Made by a program: the position numbers and the translations under genes. 64,000 bases of DNA from assembly GCA_023386345.1 (NCBI GenBank), contig JAEWJT010000020.1, positions 248,001-312,000 of the forward strand, read 5' to 3'. Source of the stretch: Bacillota bacterium (GTDB lineage: Bacteria > Bacillota > Clostridia > Tissierellales > Sedimentibacteraceae). Under the pieces are notes generated by a model, which saw nothing but the letters and a program-made list of their open reading frames with translations, was not told the DNA's origin and did no database searches. This document shows positions 46,056-54,993 of this stretch, piece by piece (position 1 is the stretch's first letter; the number at the start of each line of letters is the position of its first letter).

Positions 46056-47069
46056 TTAGTTTTCTCTTGACAGAAGATACAGAAAATATGGCGTACTTAA
46101 TACGGTGATAATAATGCCTGTAGGTATATCAGCACCAAAGCTTATTGACCGTGTAATTGTATCAGATAAAAGAACAATAATAGAGCCTGCCAAGGATGCT
46201 GCGGGAAGCAATAATTTATGATTAGACCCGACAAGTTTTTTTGCCATATGCGGTGAAATCATACCTACAAAAAAGAAGTTTCCTCCGAGAGCAACACAGC
46301 CTGAAGAAAGTGCAACTGAAGCTACTGTAAGACCTATAAACTCTCTTTTTGTTGCCATGCCAAGACCTGTAGCTGTTTGATTGCCAAGATTAAGAATATT
46401 AAGTTTATGGGATTTGTAGAAAATATAAATAAATATAAGAAGTACCCACGGAATTAGAATTAAGAGGTAGTCCCATTTATCTCCCCACAAACTTCCGGCA
46501 CTCCATTTTTGAACAAAATCCATTTGTTTTTCATCAAGTCTTAAAGTGAGTATTGTTGAAATTGCTCTATATCCGCTGCTAAGTGCCACTCCCGTGAGAA
46601 TTAAGTTAGTGGGAGAAACGTCCTTGCCTTTTTTATAGGAAAGTAAAAATATTAATATGGCAGCGGTTAAACCTCCTATAAACGCCAAGACGGGCATAAT
46701 AATTGCGGATGAAAAACTTCTTGCACCAAAAATAACTACATATATTAAAACAAATAATCCTGAGCCAGAGCTTATACCTAAAGTACCTGGACTTGCCATG
46801 TCATTTCTCAAAAGACTTTGCATTATACAGCCTGATGTACCCATGCCGATGCCGACAAGTATAGCCAAAATAATTCGTGGAAGTCTGAATTCGTATACAA
46901 TAAGATTTTGCTTAGCAGTTCCTTTTTTTAAGAAAACATCAAGTACCTCTTTTGGAGATAAGTTCATTTTTCCTACATTCATACTGATTATGGACAGAGC
47001 AATTATAATTATTATCATAATTGATATAATAAAAATACCTTTTTTTATAGTAAACCTTGGTTTTTTCAT
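46056..47069 (-). CDS. Iron-siderophore ABC permease (FepG type)
   Basis: 337 residues, FecCD family, with about ten helices and the typical RLPRIILAILVGIGMGTSGCIMQ start, the GLGMATKREFIG segment, and GNFFFVGMISPHMAKKLVG. Its start overlaps the stop of the FepD-type gene (ATGA), which indicates tight co-translation. Confidence 0.93.
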   Translation of the reverse strand: MKKPRFTIKKGIFIISIMIIIIIALSIISMNVGKMNLSPKEVLDVFLKKGTAKQNLIVYEFRLPRIILAILVGIGMGTSGCIMQSLLRNDMASPGTLGISSGSGLFVLIYVVIFGARSFSSAIIMPVLAFIGGLTAAILIFLLSYKKGKDVSPTNLILTGVALSSGYRAISTILTLRLDEKQMDFVQKWSAGSLWGDKWDYLLILIPWVLLIFIYIFYKSHKLNILNLGNQTATGLGMATKREFIGLTVASVALSSGCVALGGNFFFVGMISPHMAKKLVGSNHKLLLPAASLAGSIIVLLSDTITRSISFGADIPTGIIITVLSTPYFLYLLSREN

Positions 47070-48091
47070 TCAAATTCCCTCCTTTGCTTGCGTGAGAGGT
47101 ATAAAAAGAACGGTACACCTACTACAGAAAATATTATATCAAGAGGTGTTTCAAAAGGTCTGTTAATTAATCGCCCGACAACATCTGCTGATACGGTTAA
47201 AAGAGCTCCGTATAAGATAGAGGCTGGAATAATGTATCTATAGTCTGTACCTACCAAGTATCTTACTAAATGCGGAATGATCAAGCCAACAAAACCGACC
47301 GGACCGACGACAATAACAGATAAGCCTGTCAGCAATAAAACAATTAGAGTAGATACACCTTTAACATACTTGGAACGAAGTCCAAGTCCGGTGGCTACTT
47401 CTTCTCCCAAACTAAGTACTGTAATAGAGGGGGATAATGCAATTGATCCTAAGATACCTACAATGAAAAAAGGCGTGATTATGGCTAATTCATTCCATCT
47501 AGCACTTGCAGTTCCTCCGGCAGTCCAGTACATTAGGGATTGACCGATATGGTATTTTATAGCAAGATAAGAGCTGAAAGCACTAAATAACATAGAGATG
47601 GATATACCTGAAAGCACAAGCCTTTGAGGAGTCATACCTCTTTTGCTTAGCGATGCTATATAATATGTCATAGATGTACTTACTGCCGCACCAAGACAAG
47701 CAAACAGCATGGTTTGTCCGTATGATGCCCCTGGGAAAAATGACATTATCAAGGCGATTGCAAAGGTCGCACCGCTGCTGATACCCATAAGTCCAGAATC
47801 CGCCAAAGGATTTTTAGTTGAACCCTGCATGATAGCACCGCATACAGCTAGGGATGCTCCTACAATCATGTCTGCCAAGGTTCTTGGAAAACGTAAGGTT
47901 CTTATAATTTGATGCTCTGTCAAAGCAGGGTTAAAATTAAATATTGCACCCCATGCAGTGGAAAAATTAATATCCGCAGCACCCAAAGATATGGATGCTA
48001 CGAATGAAATAATCAATAAGGCAAGGCCTGCAATCATATATATGAGAAAGTTAAGAGCGCCTTTTTTTTGACGCTTGAATAGTTTTTGCAT
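47066..48091 (-). CDS. Iron-siderophore ABC permease (FepD type)
   Basis: 341 residues, FecCD family, with RTLRFPRTLADMIVGASLAVCG, NPLADSGLMGISSGATFA, and VGPVGFVGLIIPHLVRYLVG. Partner of the FepG-type permease, together forming the membrane channel. AAGGAAAG lies before the ATG. Confidence 0.93.
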   Translation of the reverse strand: MQKLFKRQKKGALNFLIYMIAGLALLIISFVASISLGAADINFSTAWGAIFNFNPALTEHQIIRTLRFPRTLADMIVGASLAVCGAIMQGSTKNPLADSGLMGISSGATFAIALIMSFFPGASYGQTMLFACLGAAVSTSMTYYIASLSKRGMTPQRLVLSGISISMLFSAFSSYLAIKYHIGQSLMYWTAGGTASARWNELAIITPFFIVGILGSIALSPSITVLSLGEEVATGLGLRSKYVKGVSTLIVLLLTGLSVIVVGPVGFVGLIIPHLVRYLVGTDYRYIIPASILYGALLTVSADVVGRLINRPFETPLDIIFSVVGVPFFLYLSRKQRREFE

Positions 48092-48116
48092 AATTGCTTT
48101 CCTTTCAAAGAAAATC

Positions 48117-49118
48117 TTATTGAGCTTTTACTTCCAATAAACGCTCAACAACATAATCAAGCTGAGCAGTTAAGCTTGTGACATCGGAGTAGAAGAACAA
48201 ACCCATCATATTGCTAGGTATGCTGATTATGTTTCCGTTCTTTACAGCAGGGATGCTTTTCCATATTTCTGTTTGAGCAAATTCAGATGTGTAATCATCC
48301 ATCAAAAACCACAATACATAATCTCCAAAATAATCTGCGGCAACCTCATAAGATAGCGAGCCTCTGCCCTGATTTGAATCCTTTATCAATTGCTCTAATT
48401 TTTCAGGTTTCTTTAGTCCCAAATATTCGTATACTAAAGTGCCTCCACGAGAGCCTGTCTCGTAATATACTCCGTAAGAGCTTGCACCCCAATCTTGAAG
48501 AATACTAAAAGTTTTATTTTCAATATTAGCACTTGCGAGTTTTTCTTTTGAGCTTGCAAGCTTTTGTTCAAATGTATCAATTGCAGCTTTTGCTTGTTCT
48601 TGTCGCCCTGTTACCTCTCCTAGGAATTTTAAACGTTCTGTAGACGATACACCTACTTCTGGAACGACTATAACAGGAGCTATTTTAGAAAGCTTATCAA
48701 AATCTTCTTCTGAATATGTAATAATTAAATCAGGCTCATAAGACATTATTTCTTCTGCATCCCAATTTTCTATATTAGTAACTCCTTCAAATTTATCATA
48801 AAACGGCATTGTTTCATGAGACCATGCACTAGCGGCAACAGGTATGATATCAAGTGTAAATAAATCACCTATATACCAGTTAACAATTACTTTTTTTGGG
48901 TTAGCAGGTACTTCTACATCACCCTTAACAGTTGATATAATTCGTGTTTCTTCTTTTGTGTCGCTGTCTTTGTTTTCTGATTTGTTAACATCTTCTCCCT
49001 GTTTGCTTCCTTCAGATACATTTGACGGAACATTTGGTGAAGAGCATCCCACCAAGTTAGTTGTAAATAACATAATGATGAATAACATCAAAATGTGTTT
49101 TTTTATATTGTTTTTCAT
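48117..49118 (-). CDS. Iron-siderophore binding lipoprotein
   Basis: 333 residues, class III binding protein (FepB/FhuD-like). Signal peptide with lipobox LVGC, lipidated Cys25, then a Ser/Lys-rich linker. It has the pattern KKVIVNWYIGDLFTLDI, EEIMSYEPDLIITYSEED and a long central helix. AAAGGAG lies before the ATG. First gene of the operon, which goes on through two permeases, an ATPase and an exporter-type ABC protein. Confidence 0.9.
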   Translation of the reverse strand: MKNNIKKHILMLFIIMLFTTNLVGCSSPNVPSNVSEGSKQGEDVNKSENKDSDTKEETRIISTVKGDVEVPANPKKVIVNWYIGDLFTLDIIPVAASAWSHETMPFYDKFEGVTNIENWDAEEIMSYEPDLIITYSEEDFDKLSKIAPVIVVPEVGVSSTERLKFLGEVTGRQEQAKAAIDTFEQKLASSKEKLASANIENKTFSILQDWGASSYGVYYETGSRGGTLVYEYLGLKKPEKLEQLIKDSNQGRGSLSYEVAADYFGDYVLWFLMDDYTSEFAQTEIWKSIPAVKNGNIISIPSNMMGLFFYSDVTSLTAQLDYVVERLLEVKAQ

Positions 49119-49186
49119 AATTCATCTCCTTTAATTATTAAAATATAAGATATTAAAATGACGTATGCACTATCGTCATTGAAGTA

Positions 49187-49246
49187 TACATCGGTTAGTT
49201 TGCGCTAACCGATGTAGATTTTATCATGCACTATATAAGGTGTCAA
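49187..49246 (-). promoter_or_regulatory. Promoter and operator of the siderophore operon
   Basis: Minus strand TTGACA (49246-49241), 17 bases, TAAAAT (49223-49218). The predicted start near 49211 lies inside the perfect inverted repeat TACATCGGTTAG-N6-CTAACCGATGTA (49187-49216), a repressor-type position. The core GTTAG-N6-CTAAC recurs at 51380. A second hairpin, AATGACG/CGTCATT (49157-49180), is in the leader. Confidence 0.82.
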
Positions 49247-49472
49247 TAGAGGAAGATAACCAAGTTAGTATCTTGTAATTGTATGTTGACAAACATTAAA
49301 GAATATAATTTCAATATTATTCGCAAGTTTTAAAACTGTTTTATATGTTAAAATGGATTGTTCTTGTAGCAAAATGGATTATTTTATATTGTTTAAACAA
49401 TTAATTTATGATATAATTTATATTTATAAAATAGTATTTACACTCTTATACAAATAATTTTATGGAGTATTT

Positions 49473-50447
49473 ATGATGTATACCAATGAATATGAATTAG
49501 GCTTTAAAACTTTAGCACAGAAATATAATTTAAAAAAAGGAAATTATGGAAACGGAGAAATTTATTATTTTCCATCAACATGGCAAAATGGCTGGATTGT
49601 AGAGATGAATCCTGCTAAAGGATTATTTGCAATTAGTGCATGGTTTACGCCTGAAGAAGATATTGTATATAAGATTAATGTTGAAAAGCCTTGTATGTGG
49701 ATATTTTGTATAGATTGCGGAGATATCATTTATACTCAAAAGGGTAAAAAGATAAAACATCTTAGTCCTATTAACCATATTATTATAAATCCTAATACAG
49801 ATTTTAAGCTTACATTTCCTAAAGGAGTGCATACATGCTTTACGTGTGTTCTGATTTTTGACGAATTTATTGAAAATTATTTCAAAGACAAGACGGATTT
49901 ACCCAAGATTAGAGTTTCTGATGCAAAACTATGGAAAGAACAGCATTACAATACACCAAATATTATGATGATATTGGAGCAGATAAGATGGAATGTGCGT
50001 AATGCAGATATAAATATAGCTTCTTATGAATGTAAAGCTATTGAACTTTTGCTGAACATTGAAAGAAATTACCCAGACATTCCTTTAAGAAAAAAAAGTA
50101 GAAAGAATTATGTTACATGGGAAAATGAACAGAAAGTATTCCGTGTAAAAAATGCACTTGATACGGATATTCTAAATCCTATAAGCATGGAAAAAATGTG
50201 TCAGTTATCTGAGATGAGTGAGAGTATGCTTCGTCAGTCTTTTAAAAATTTATACGGAATTCCTGTTTATGAATATATTCGTATCGAAAAGATGAAAAGG
50301 GCAATGCAGCTCTTATCTTCAGATCATCTTAGTATACAGAACATAGCTCAGCAATGTGGTTATAAAAATTCCGCGAAATTTACTGCTGCTTTTAAAGAAG
50401 TGCATGGGATTACACCTAGTAAATTTAGAAAAACATTTAATTTGTAG
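49473..50447 (+). CDS. AraC-family regulator, probably of siderophore transport
   Basis: 324 residues (ATG at 49473 or 49476; GGAG 5 or 8 bases upstream). The N-terminal domain is a cupin-like sensor of about 200 residues. The C-terminal double HTH has MEKMCQLSEMSESMLRQSFKNLYG and IQNIAQQCGYKNSAKFTAAFKEVHGITPSKFRK. Placed between the siderophore uptake operon and the ABC/MATE operon, in the manner of YbtA-type regulators that sense an iron-siderophore. Target sites unproven. Confidence 0.85.
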   Translation: MMYTNEYELGFKTLAQKYNLKKGNYGNGEIYYFPSTWQNGWIVEMNPAKGLFAISAWFTPEEDIVYKINVEKPCMWIFCIDCGDIIYTQKGKKIKHLSPINHIIINPNTDFKLTFPKGVHTCFTCVLIFDEFIENYFKDKTDLPKIRVSDAKLWKEQHYNTPNIMMILEQIRWNVRNADINIASYECKAIELLLNIERNYPDIPLRKKSRKNYVTWENEQKVFRVKNALDTDILNPISMEKMCQLSEMSESMLRQSFKNLYGIPVYEYIRIEKMKRAMQLLSSDHLSIQNIAQQCGYKNSAKFTAAFKEVHGITPSKFRKTFNL

Positions 50448-50572
50448 TAATATCATACTTTTGACTTTTAGAATGTGCATGGTATCTGGCAATATCAGAC
50501 CTTGATTATATGGCAGAGCAAGTGCTTTTACCAAATGGAGGAATAGTCATATAAAAAAATTAGATATTTTGC

Positions 50573-50626
50573 TTGACAAGAGAAAAATATTGTTATACAA
50601 TAACACCGTTATATAACAGTGTTATT
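50573..50626 (+). promoter_or_regulatory. Promoter and operator of the TetR gene
   Basis: TTGACA (50573-50578), 17 bases, TACAAT (50596-50601). The 28-base inverted repeat AATAACACCGTTAT / ATAACAGTGTTATT (50599-50626) covers the start point, fitting autorepression. Confidence 0.8.
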
Positions 50627-50651
50627 TGGTTTGTAAAGAAAGGAGCTTGCT

Positions 50652-51272
50652 ATGACAGATGTGATGAACACTCAGGAAAAAATTCTTCATTTTGGTAAAC
50701 AAGAATTCTTGCAAAATGGGTTTAAAAATGCGTCTCTTAGAAATATTGCTGCTGCTGCCAATATGACCACAGGAGCGATTTATACCTATTTTAAGGATAA
50801 GAATGCGTTGTTTGAGACAATTGTTGAGCCGGTGTGTTTACAGGTAGAAAAAATGTTTCGTGAGCTCAGTGCTTTATATTATAATGACAGTAATATTGTT
50901 ACTGAAATTACAACAGAAAATAGTATTGCTAATCTCCGTGAGGTTTATAGATTTATCTATGATAATTTTGATGTTTTTAGACTGCTAGTCGTTGGCTCAG
51001 AGGGATCTTCAAAAGCCGATTTTGTTCATACAATTGTAGATTATGAGGTAACGCACACAATTGCTTATTTGAACAAAATAAATAAAGATAAATGTATAAA
51101 TTCAGAGATAAACAGTACAGTACTCCATATGATATCAGAAAGTTATATAAATACAATTCTTGAGCCTGTCCGTCACAACATGAGTTATGAGCAGGCTATT
51201 GAGAATCTTGAGTTTTTATGTATTTTTTATACTGGTGGCTGGAAGAGCATTTTTAATGAAATAATTCAGTGA
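50652..51272 (+). CDS. TetR-family regulator
   Basis: 206 residues. The N-terminal HTH reads ILHFGKQEFLQNGFKNASLRNIAAAANMTTGAIYTYFKDKNALFETIV; the rest is a helical ligand domain. AAAGGAG precedes the start. It is followed after 145 bases by the paired ABC transporter operon, which it may control in addition to itself. Confidence 0.9.
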   Translation: MTDVMNTQEKILHFGKQEFLQNGFKNASLRNIAAAANMTTGAIYTYFKDKNALFETIVEPVCLQVEKMFRELSALYYNDSNIVTEITTENSIANLREVYRFIYDNFDVFRLLVVGSEGSSKADFVHTIVDYEVTHTIAYLNKINKDKCINSEINSTVLHMISESYINTILEPVRHNMSYEQAIENLEFLCIFYTGGWKSIFNEIIQ

Positions 51273-51377
51273 AAAAAAGTATGGCTAAAGTCATATTTTT
51301 TAAAGTATGCAATTAGCATATGCTAACTTATGCGCTAGGCAAATAAAACTATTTGTAAAGCGTTTTTTTAAAACAAA

Positions 51378-51397
51378 TAGTTAGTTTAAACTAACTA
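51378..51397 (+). promoter_or_regulatory. 20-base perfect palindrome before the paired-ABC operon
   Basis: TAGTTAGTTTAAACTAACTA. Its core GTTAGTTTAAACTAAC differs from the operator of the siderophore operon (GTTAGTTTGCGCTAAC) only in the three central bases. It lies 20 bases before the start codon region of the 51418 gene. A second palindrome, TTAGCATATGCTAA, is at 51313-51326. Confidence 0.8.
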
Positions 51398-51417
51398 AAT
51401 TATTAAAGGAGGGAATT

Positions 51418-53244
51418 ATGTCAAATCATAATGTAAAAAATTCACAAAGTAATATTCAGCCAGGTAATGGCATGAAACGCATGTGGGAGCTTGCGTTTAC
51501 TCAAAAAATACTTGTTATATCATCCTGCGTGCTTTCTGTTGTCAGCGTTGCGGTATCATTCGTTCCATTTATTGCAATCTATTATATTATCCGTGAACTG
51601 GCTATGAATATGGGAAATTTAAGCGGTCTTGATGGTGCTTATATAGTGCGTCTTGGCTGGCTTGCCGGTGGGTCAGCAATCGGTGCAATAATACTAAACT
51701 TTTTTGCCTTGATGTGTTCGCATCTTGCCGCTTTTAAAACATTGTACAACTTAAAGCTTAAATTTACCAGTCATTTAGCAAGTTTACCAATGGGTTTTCA
51801 TACTGATAATTCTACAGGTAAAATACGAAAGGTGGTAGATGATAATATTGAAAAAATTGAGGGCTTTATTGCGCATCAGCTTCCTGATATTGTTGGCTCA
51901 TTCGCAACCCCTATAGTTATATTGATTATCCTATTCATCTTTGATTGGCGTCTGGGCTTAGCTACGCTTGCGCCTATTATCTTGCTGTATGTACTCCAAA
52001 GCATATATATGGGAAAAAATTCTATAAAATTTATCAAAACCTATCAAGACTCACTTGAGGATATGAATAACGCTTCTGTAGAATATGTGCGAGGTATTTC
52101 AGTCGTCAAGGCATTCAGCCAGACGATATATTCTTTCCGTAAATTTTATGATTCTATTAAAACTTACGGTGATTTTGCACTTGCTTACACAAAAGCGTTT
52201 AAAAATGGATTTGTAATGTTTCTTGTCGTTCTCAACAACATATACATATTCTTAATTCCGGTTATAATATGGCTTTCGGGTGGCGTTGAAGATTATCCAA
52301 AGTTTGCAATGTCTGCATTGTTTTATTTAGTTTTCTCTGTCGCTATTACCGCACCGTTTCTTAAGCTTATGTATGTATCTCAAAAAGGCAGACAGATTGC
52401 TGATGGAATTGAACGTATGGACAGGGTATTTAACGAAAAGCCATTGCCTGAAGCTAAATATCCTAAGACAACAAATAATTTTGACATTGACTTTGAAAAT
52501 GTAAGTTTTTCCTATGATGAAACTGAAGCTTTATCTGGCATTAGCTTTACTGCTAAGCAAAATGAGGTTACAGCACTTGTAGGTCCGTCGGGTTCTGGTA
52601 AAAGCACTATTGCCCATTTAATTCCTCGTTTTTATGATGTAGGTACAGGAAGTATCAAAATTGGCAAGCTTGATATTAGAGATATGTCAAGCGAATATCT
52701 TATGAATATTGTCAGCTTTGTGTTTCAAGATGTATTTCTATTTCAGCAAAGCATCCTTGATAATATCAGGATTGGCAATAAAAATGCCAGCCTTAATGAT
52801 GTGATTGCCGCAGCAAAGGCGGCACAATGCCATGAATTTATCGAAAAACTTCCAAATGGATATGACACAGTCATTGGCACTAACAATATACATTTATCCG
52901 GTGGAGAAAAGCAACGTATTGTCATTGCAAGAGCAATTCTAAAAAATGCTCCTATTATTGTTCTTGACGAAGCTACTGCTTTTGCTGATCCGGAAAATGA
53001 ACATAAAATACAGCTCGCTTTTGAGCAACTGATGAAAAATAAAACTGTAATCATTATAGCACATAGACTATCGACTGTGCGTGGTGCTGACAAAATTCTT
53101 GTTATTGATGAAGGCAGGCTTGTCGAAGAAGGAAAACACGATACTCTTATCGGCTTAGGCGGGAGATATAGCCATATGTGGCAACAGTATACATCAGCAA
53201 TGAGCTGGACTATTAGTGAAAGGGAGGTGGCAAGCAATGTTTAA
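51418..53244 (+). CDS. ABC transporter ATPase/permease, first of a pair
   Basis: 608 residues, exporter-type fold with membrane domain (about 25-330) and ATPase: Walker A GPSGSGKST, signature HLSGGEKQR, Walker B IIVLDEATAFADPENE, H-loop AHRLST. The ADPENE form after the Walker B is usual in the YbtP/YbtQ/IrtAB branch, which moves Fe-siderophores inward. AGGAGGG precedes the ATG. It overlaps its partner gene by 8 bases, so the two are made as a heterodimer. Confidence 0.9.
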   Translation: MSNHNVKNSQSNIQPGNGMKRMWELAFTQKILVISSCVLSVVSVAVSFVPFIAIYYIIRELAMNMGNLSGLDGAYIVRLGWLAGGSAIGAIILNFFALMCSHLAAFKTLYNLKLKFTSHLASLPMGFHTDNSTGKIRKVVDDNIEKIEGFIAHQLPDIVGSFATPIVILIILFIFDWRLGLATLAPIILLYVLQSIYMGKNSIKFIKTYQDSLEDMNNASVEYVRGISVVKAFSQTIYSFRKFYDSIKTYGDFALAYTKAFKNGFVMFLVVLNNIYIFLIPVIIWLSGGVEDYPKFAMSALFYLVFSVAITAPFLKLMYVSQKGRQIADGIERMDRVFNEKPLPEAKYPKTTNNFDIDFENVSFSYDETEALSGISFTAKQNEVTALVGPSGSGKSTIAHLIPRFYDVGTGSIKIGKLDIRDMSSEYLMNIVSFVFQDVFLFQQSILDNIRIGNKNASLNDVIAAAKAAQCHEFIEKLPNGYDTVIGTNNIHLSGGEKQRIVIARAILKNAPIIVLDEATAFADPENEHKIQLAFEQLMKNKTVIIIAHRLSTVRGADKILVIDEGRLVEEGKHDTLIGLGGRYSHMWQQYTSAMSWTISEREVASNV

Positions 53245-54970
53245 AAAGCTACTTAATTTATCTGATAAGGGAAGTAAAAATCTAAATCATGCAATTTTGG
53301 TTTGTGTATTGGCAAATATAGTCCTTTTTTTACCATTTATGGTAATTATGCAGGTTATGCAAAATATTATCGAGCCTTTAACATCGGGAACGCCACTGGA
53401 TACGGGGAAACTATGGGTACTGGCTGCCTTTGGAGTACTTGCGGCTGCGCTTTACTTTATTGTTTACAGCGTGGAATATGATAAGACCTATACCACCGCA
53501 TATTCGGAAAGTACCAATATCCGTATTGAGGTAGCAGAGCATATGCGTAGACTTCCTCTTTCGTTTTTTAATCGCAAGGATTTGTCTGAACTGACTACAA
53601 ATATTATGGGTGATTGTGCTACAGTTGAGCAAATAATGAGTCATGCAGTACCACAAATTGTGGGAAATGCAATTTCTATTCTCATTGTTTCTATCATGCT
53701 TTCATTTTATGACTGGCGTATGACACTCTCATTACTTTTCGTTTTGCCAATTTCTATGGGAGTAATTTATCTTTCAAGAAAAATTCAGAAAAAATTCGGA
53801 GAACGACACGTTAAGGCAAAACTAAACGTTTCAAAGCAGATACAGGAGTATCTTGACGGTATTAAGGTTGTAAAAGCATTTGGATTGTCAGGTGAAAAAT
53901 CTGCGGCACTCAAAGGGGCATTAAAGCAAATGATGAAAGAAGCAATTACCTTCGAGGCAATAGCCGGTAGTTTTGTTACACTTTCTTCAATTGTTCTGCA
54001 GGTTGGTATTGGTGTTGTTATCTTAGTTGGAGTTAATCTACTGACATCCGGTAGCCTTGATATCATTAAATTTCTGACATTTACCATGATTAGTACACGT
54101 ATTTATGCACCTGTTCTTTCTATACTGACTATGTTGGCTGAAGTAATGTACTTCTTCACTTCTACAAAGCGTATGCAGCAACTTAGAAAAGAGCCTATAA
54201 TGGAGGGAAATACAAATATTGTTCTTCCGGATTGCAATATTGAGTTCAAAAATGTAACTTTTTCATATAACAAGGAGGAAGTTATTAAAAACATGAGTAT
54301 CTCTTTGCCTCATAACGCAGTGACTGCTCTTGTTGGTCCATCAGGCTCTGGCAAAAGCACAATTTCACGTTTGATTGCACGATTTTGGGATGTAAACAAA
54401 GGAGAGGTTTTGATTGGTGGTAAAAATATTCGCGATATTGATCCTGAAACACTGATGAAATACATGAGCTTTGTGTTCCAAGATGTAGTCTTGTTTAACG
54501 ACACGGTAATTAACAACATCCGTATAGGTAAACAGGGGGCAAGCGATGAAGAAGTTCGTGCTGCCGCTAAAATAGCACAGTGCGACGAATTTATTGAAAA
54601 AATGGAAAATGGATATAATACGCTGATTGGAGAGAATGGCTGTACTCTGTCCGGAGGAGAACGTCAAAGAATTTCTATCGCAAGAGCAATTCTTAAGGAT
54701 GCACCTATTGTACTTTTGGACGAGGCGACTGCTTCTATTGACCCGGAAAATGAAGTAATGATTCAGACAGCAATTTCTGCATTGATAAAAGGAAGAACAG
54801 TTATCGTAATTGCTCATCGATTAAAAACTATTGCCGGAGCTAATCAGATTATTGTGCTTGATGATGGTAAGCTCTCAGAACAGGGTACTCATGATGAATT
54901 GCTTGCTAAAAATGGACTGTACGCGAAGCTATGGCATATTCAGCAGGAAAGTTTAGGTTGGAGTGTATAA
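53237..54970 (+). CDS. ABC transporter ATPase/permease, second of a pair
   Basis: 577 residues from ATG 53237 (GGGAGGTGG upstream; the frame extends seven codons further). Same architecture as its partner: six helices, Walker A GPSGSGKST, TLSGGERQR, VLLDEATASIDPENE, IAHRLK. Both half-sites look complete (Glu after Walker B and H-loop His present in each), so the heterodimer has two consensus ATP sites. Confidence 0.9.
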   Translation: MFKKLLNLSDKGSKNLNHAILVCVLANIVLFLPFMVIMQVMQNIIEPLTSGTPLDTGKLWVLAAFGVLAAALYFIVYSVEYDKTYTTAYSESTNIRIEVAEHMRRLPLSFFNRKDLSELTTNIMGDCATVEQIMSHAVPQIVGNAISILIVSIMLSFYDWRMTLSLLFVLPISMGVIYLSRKIQKKFGERHVKAKLNVSKQIQEYLDGIKVVKAFGLSGEKSAALKGALKQMMKEAITFEAIAGSFVTLSSIVLQVGIGVVILVGVNLLTSGSLDIIKFLTFTMISTRIYAPVLSILTMLAEVMYFFTSTKRMQQLRKEPIMEGNTNIVLPDCNIEFKNVTFSYNKEEVIKNMSISLPHNAVTALVGPSGSGKSTISRLIARFWDVNKGEVLIGGKNIRDIDPETLMKYMSFVFQDVVLFNDTVINNIRIGKQGASDEEVRAAAKIAQCDEFIEKMENGYNTLIGENGCTLSGGERQRISIARAILKDAPIVLLDEATASIDPENEVMIQTAISALIKGRTVIVIAHRLKTIAGANQIIVLDDGKLSEQGTHDELLAKNGLYAKLWHIQQESLGWSV

Positions 54971-54993
54971 AAAATGATAAATGGGAGGTCATT

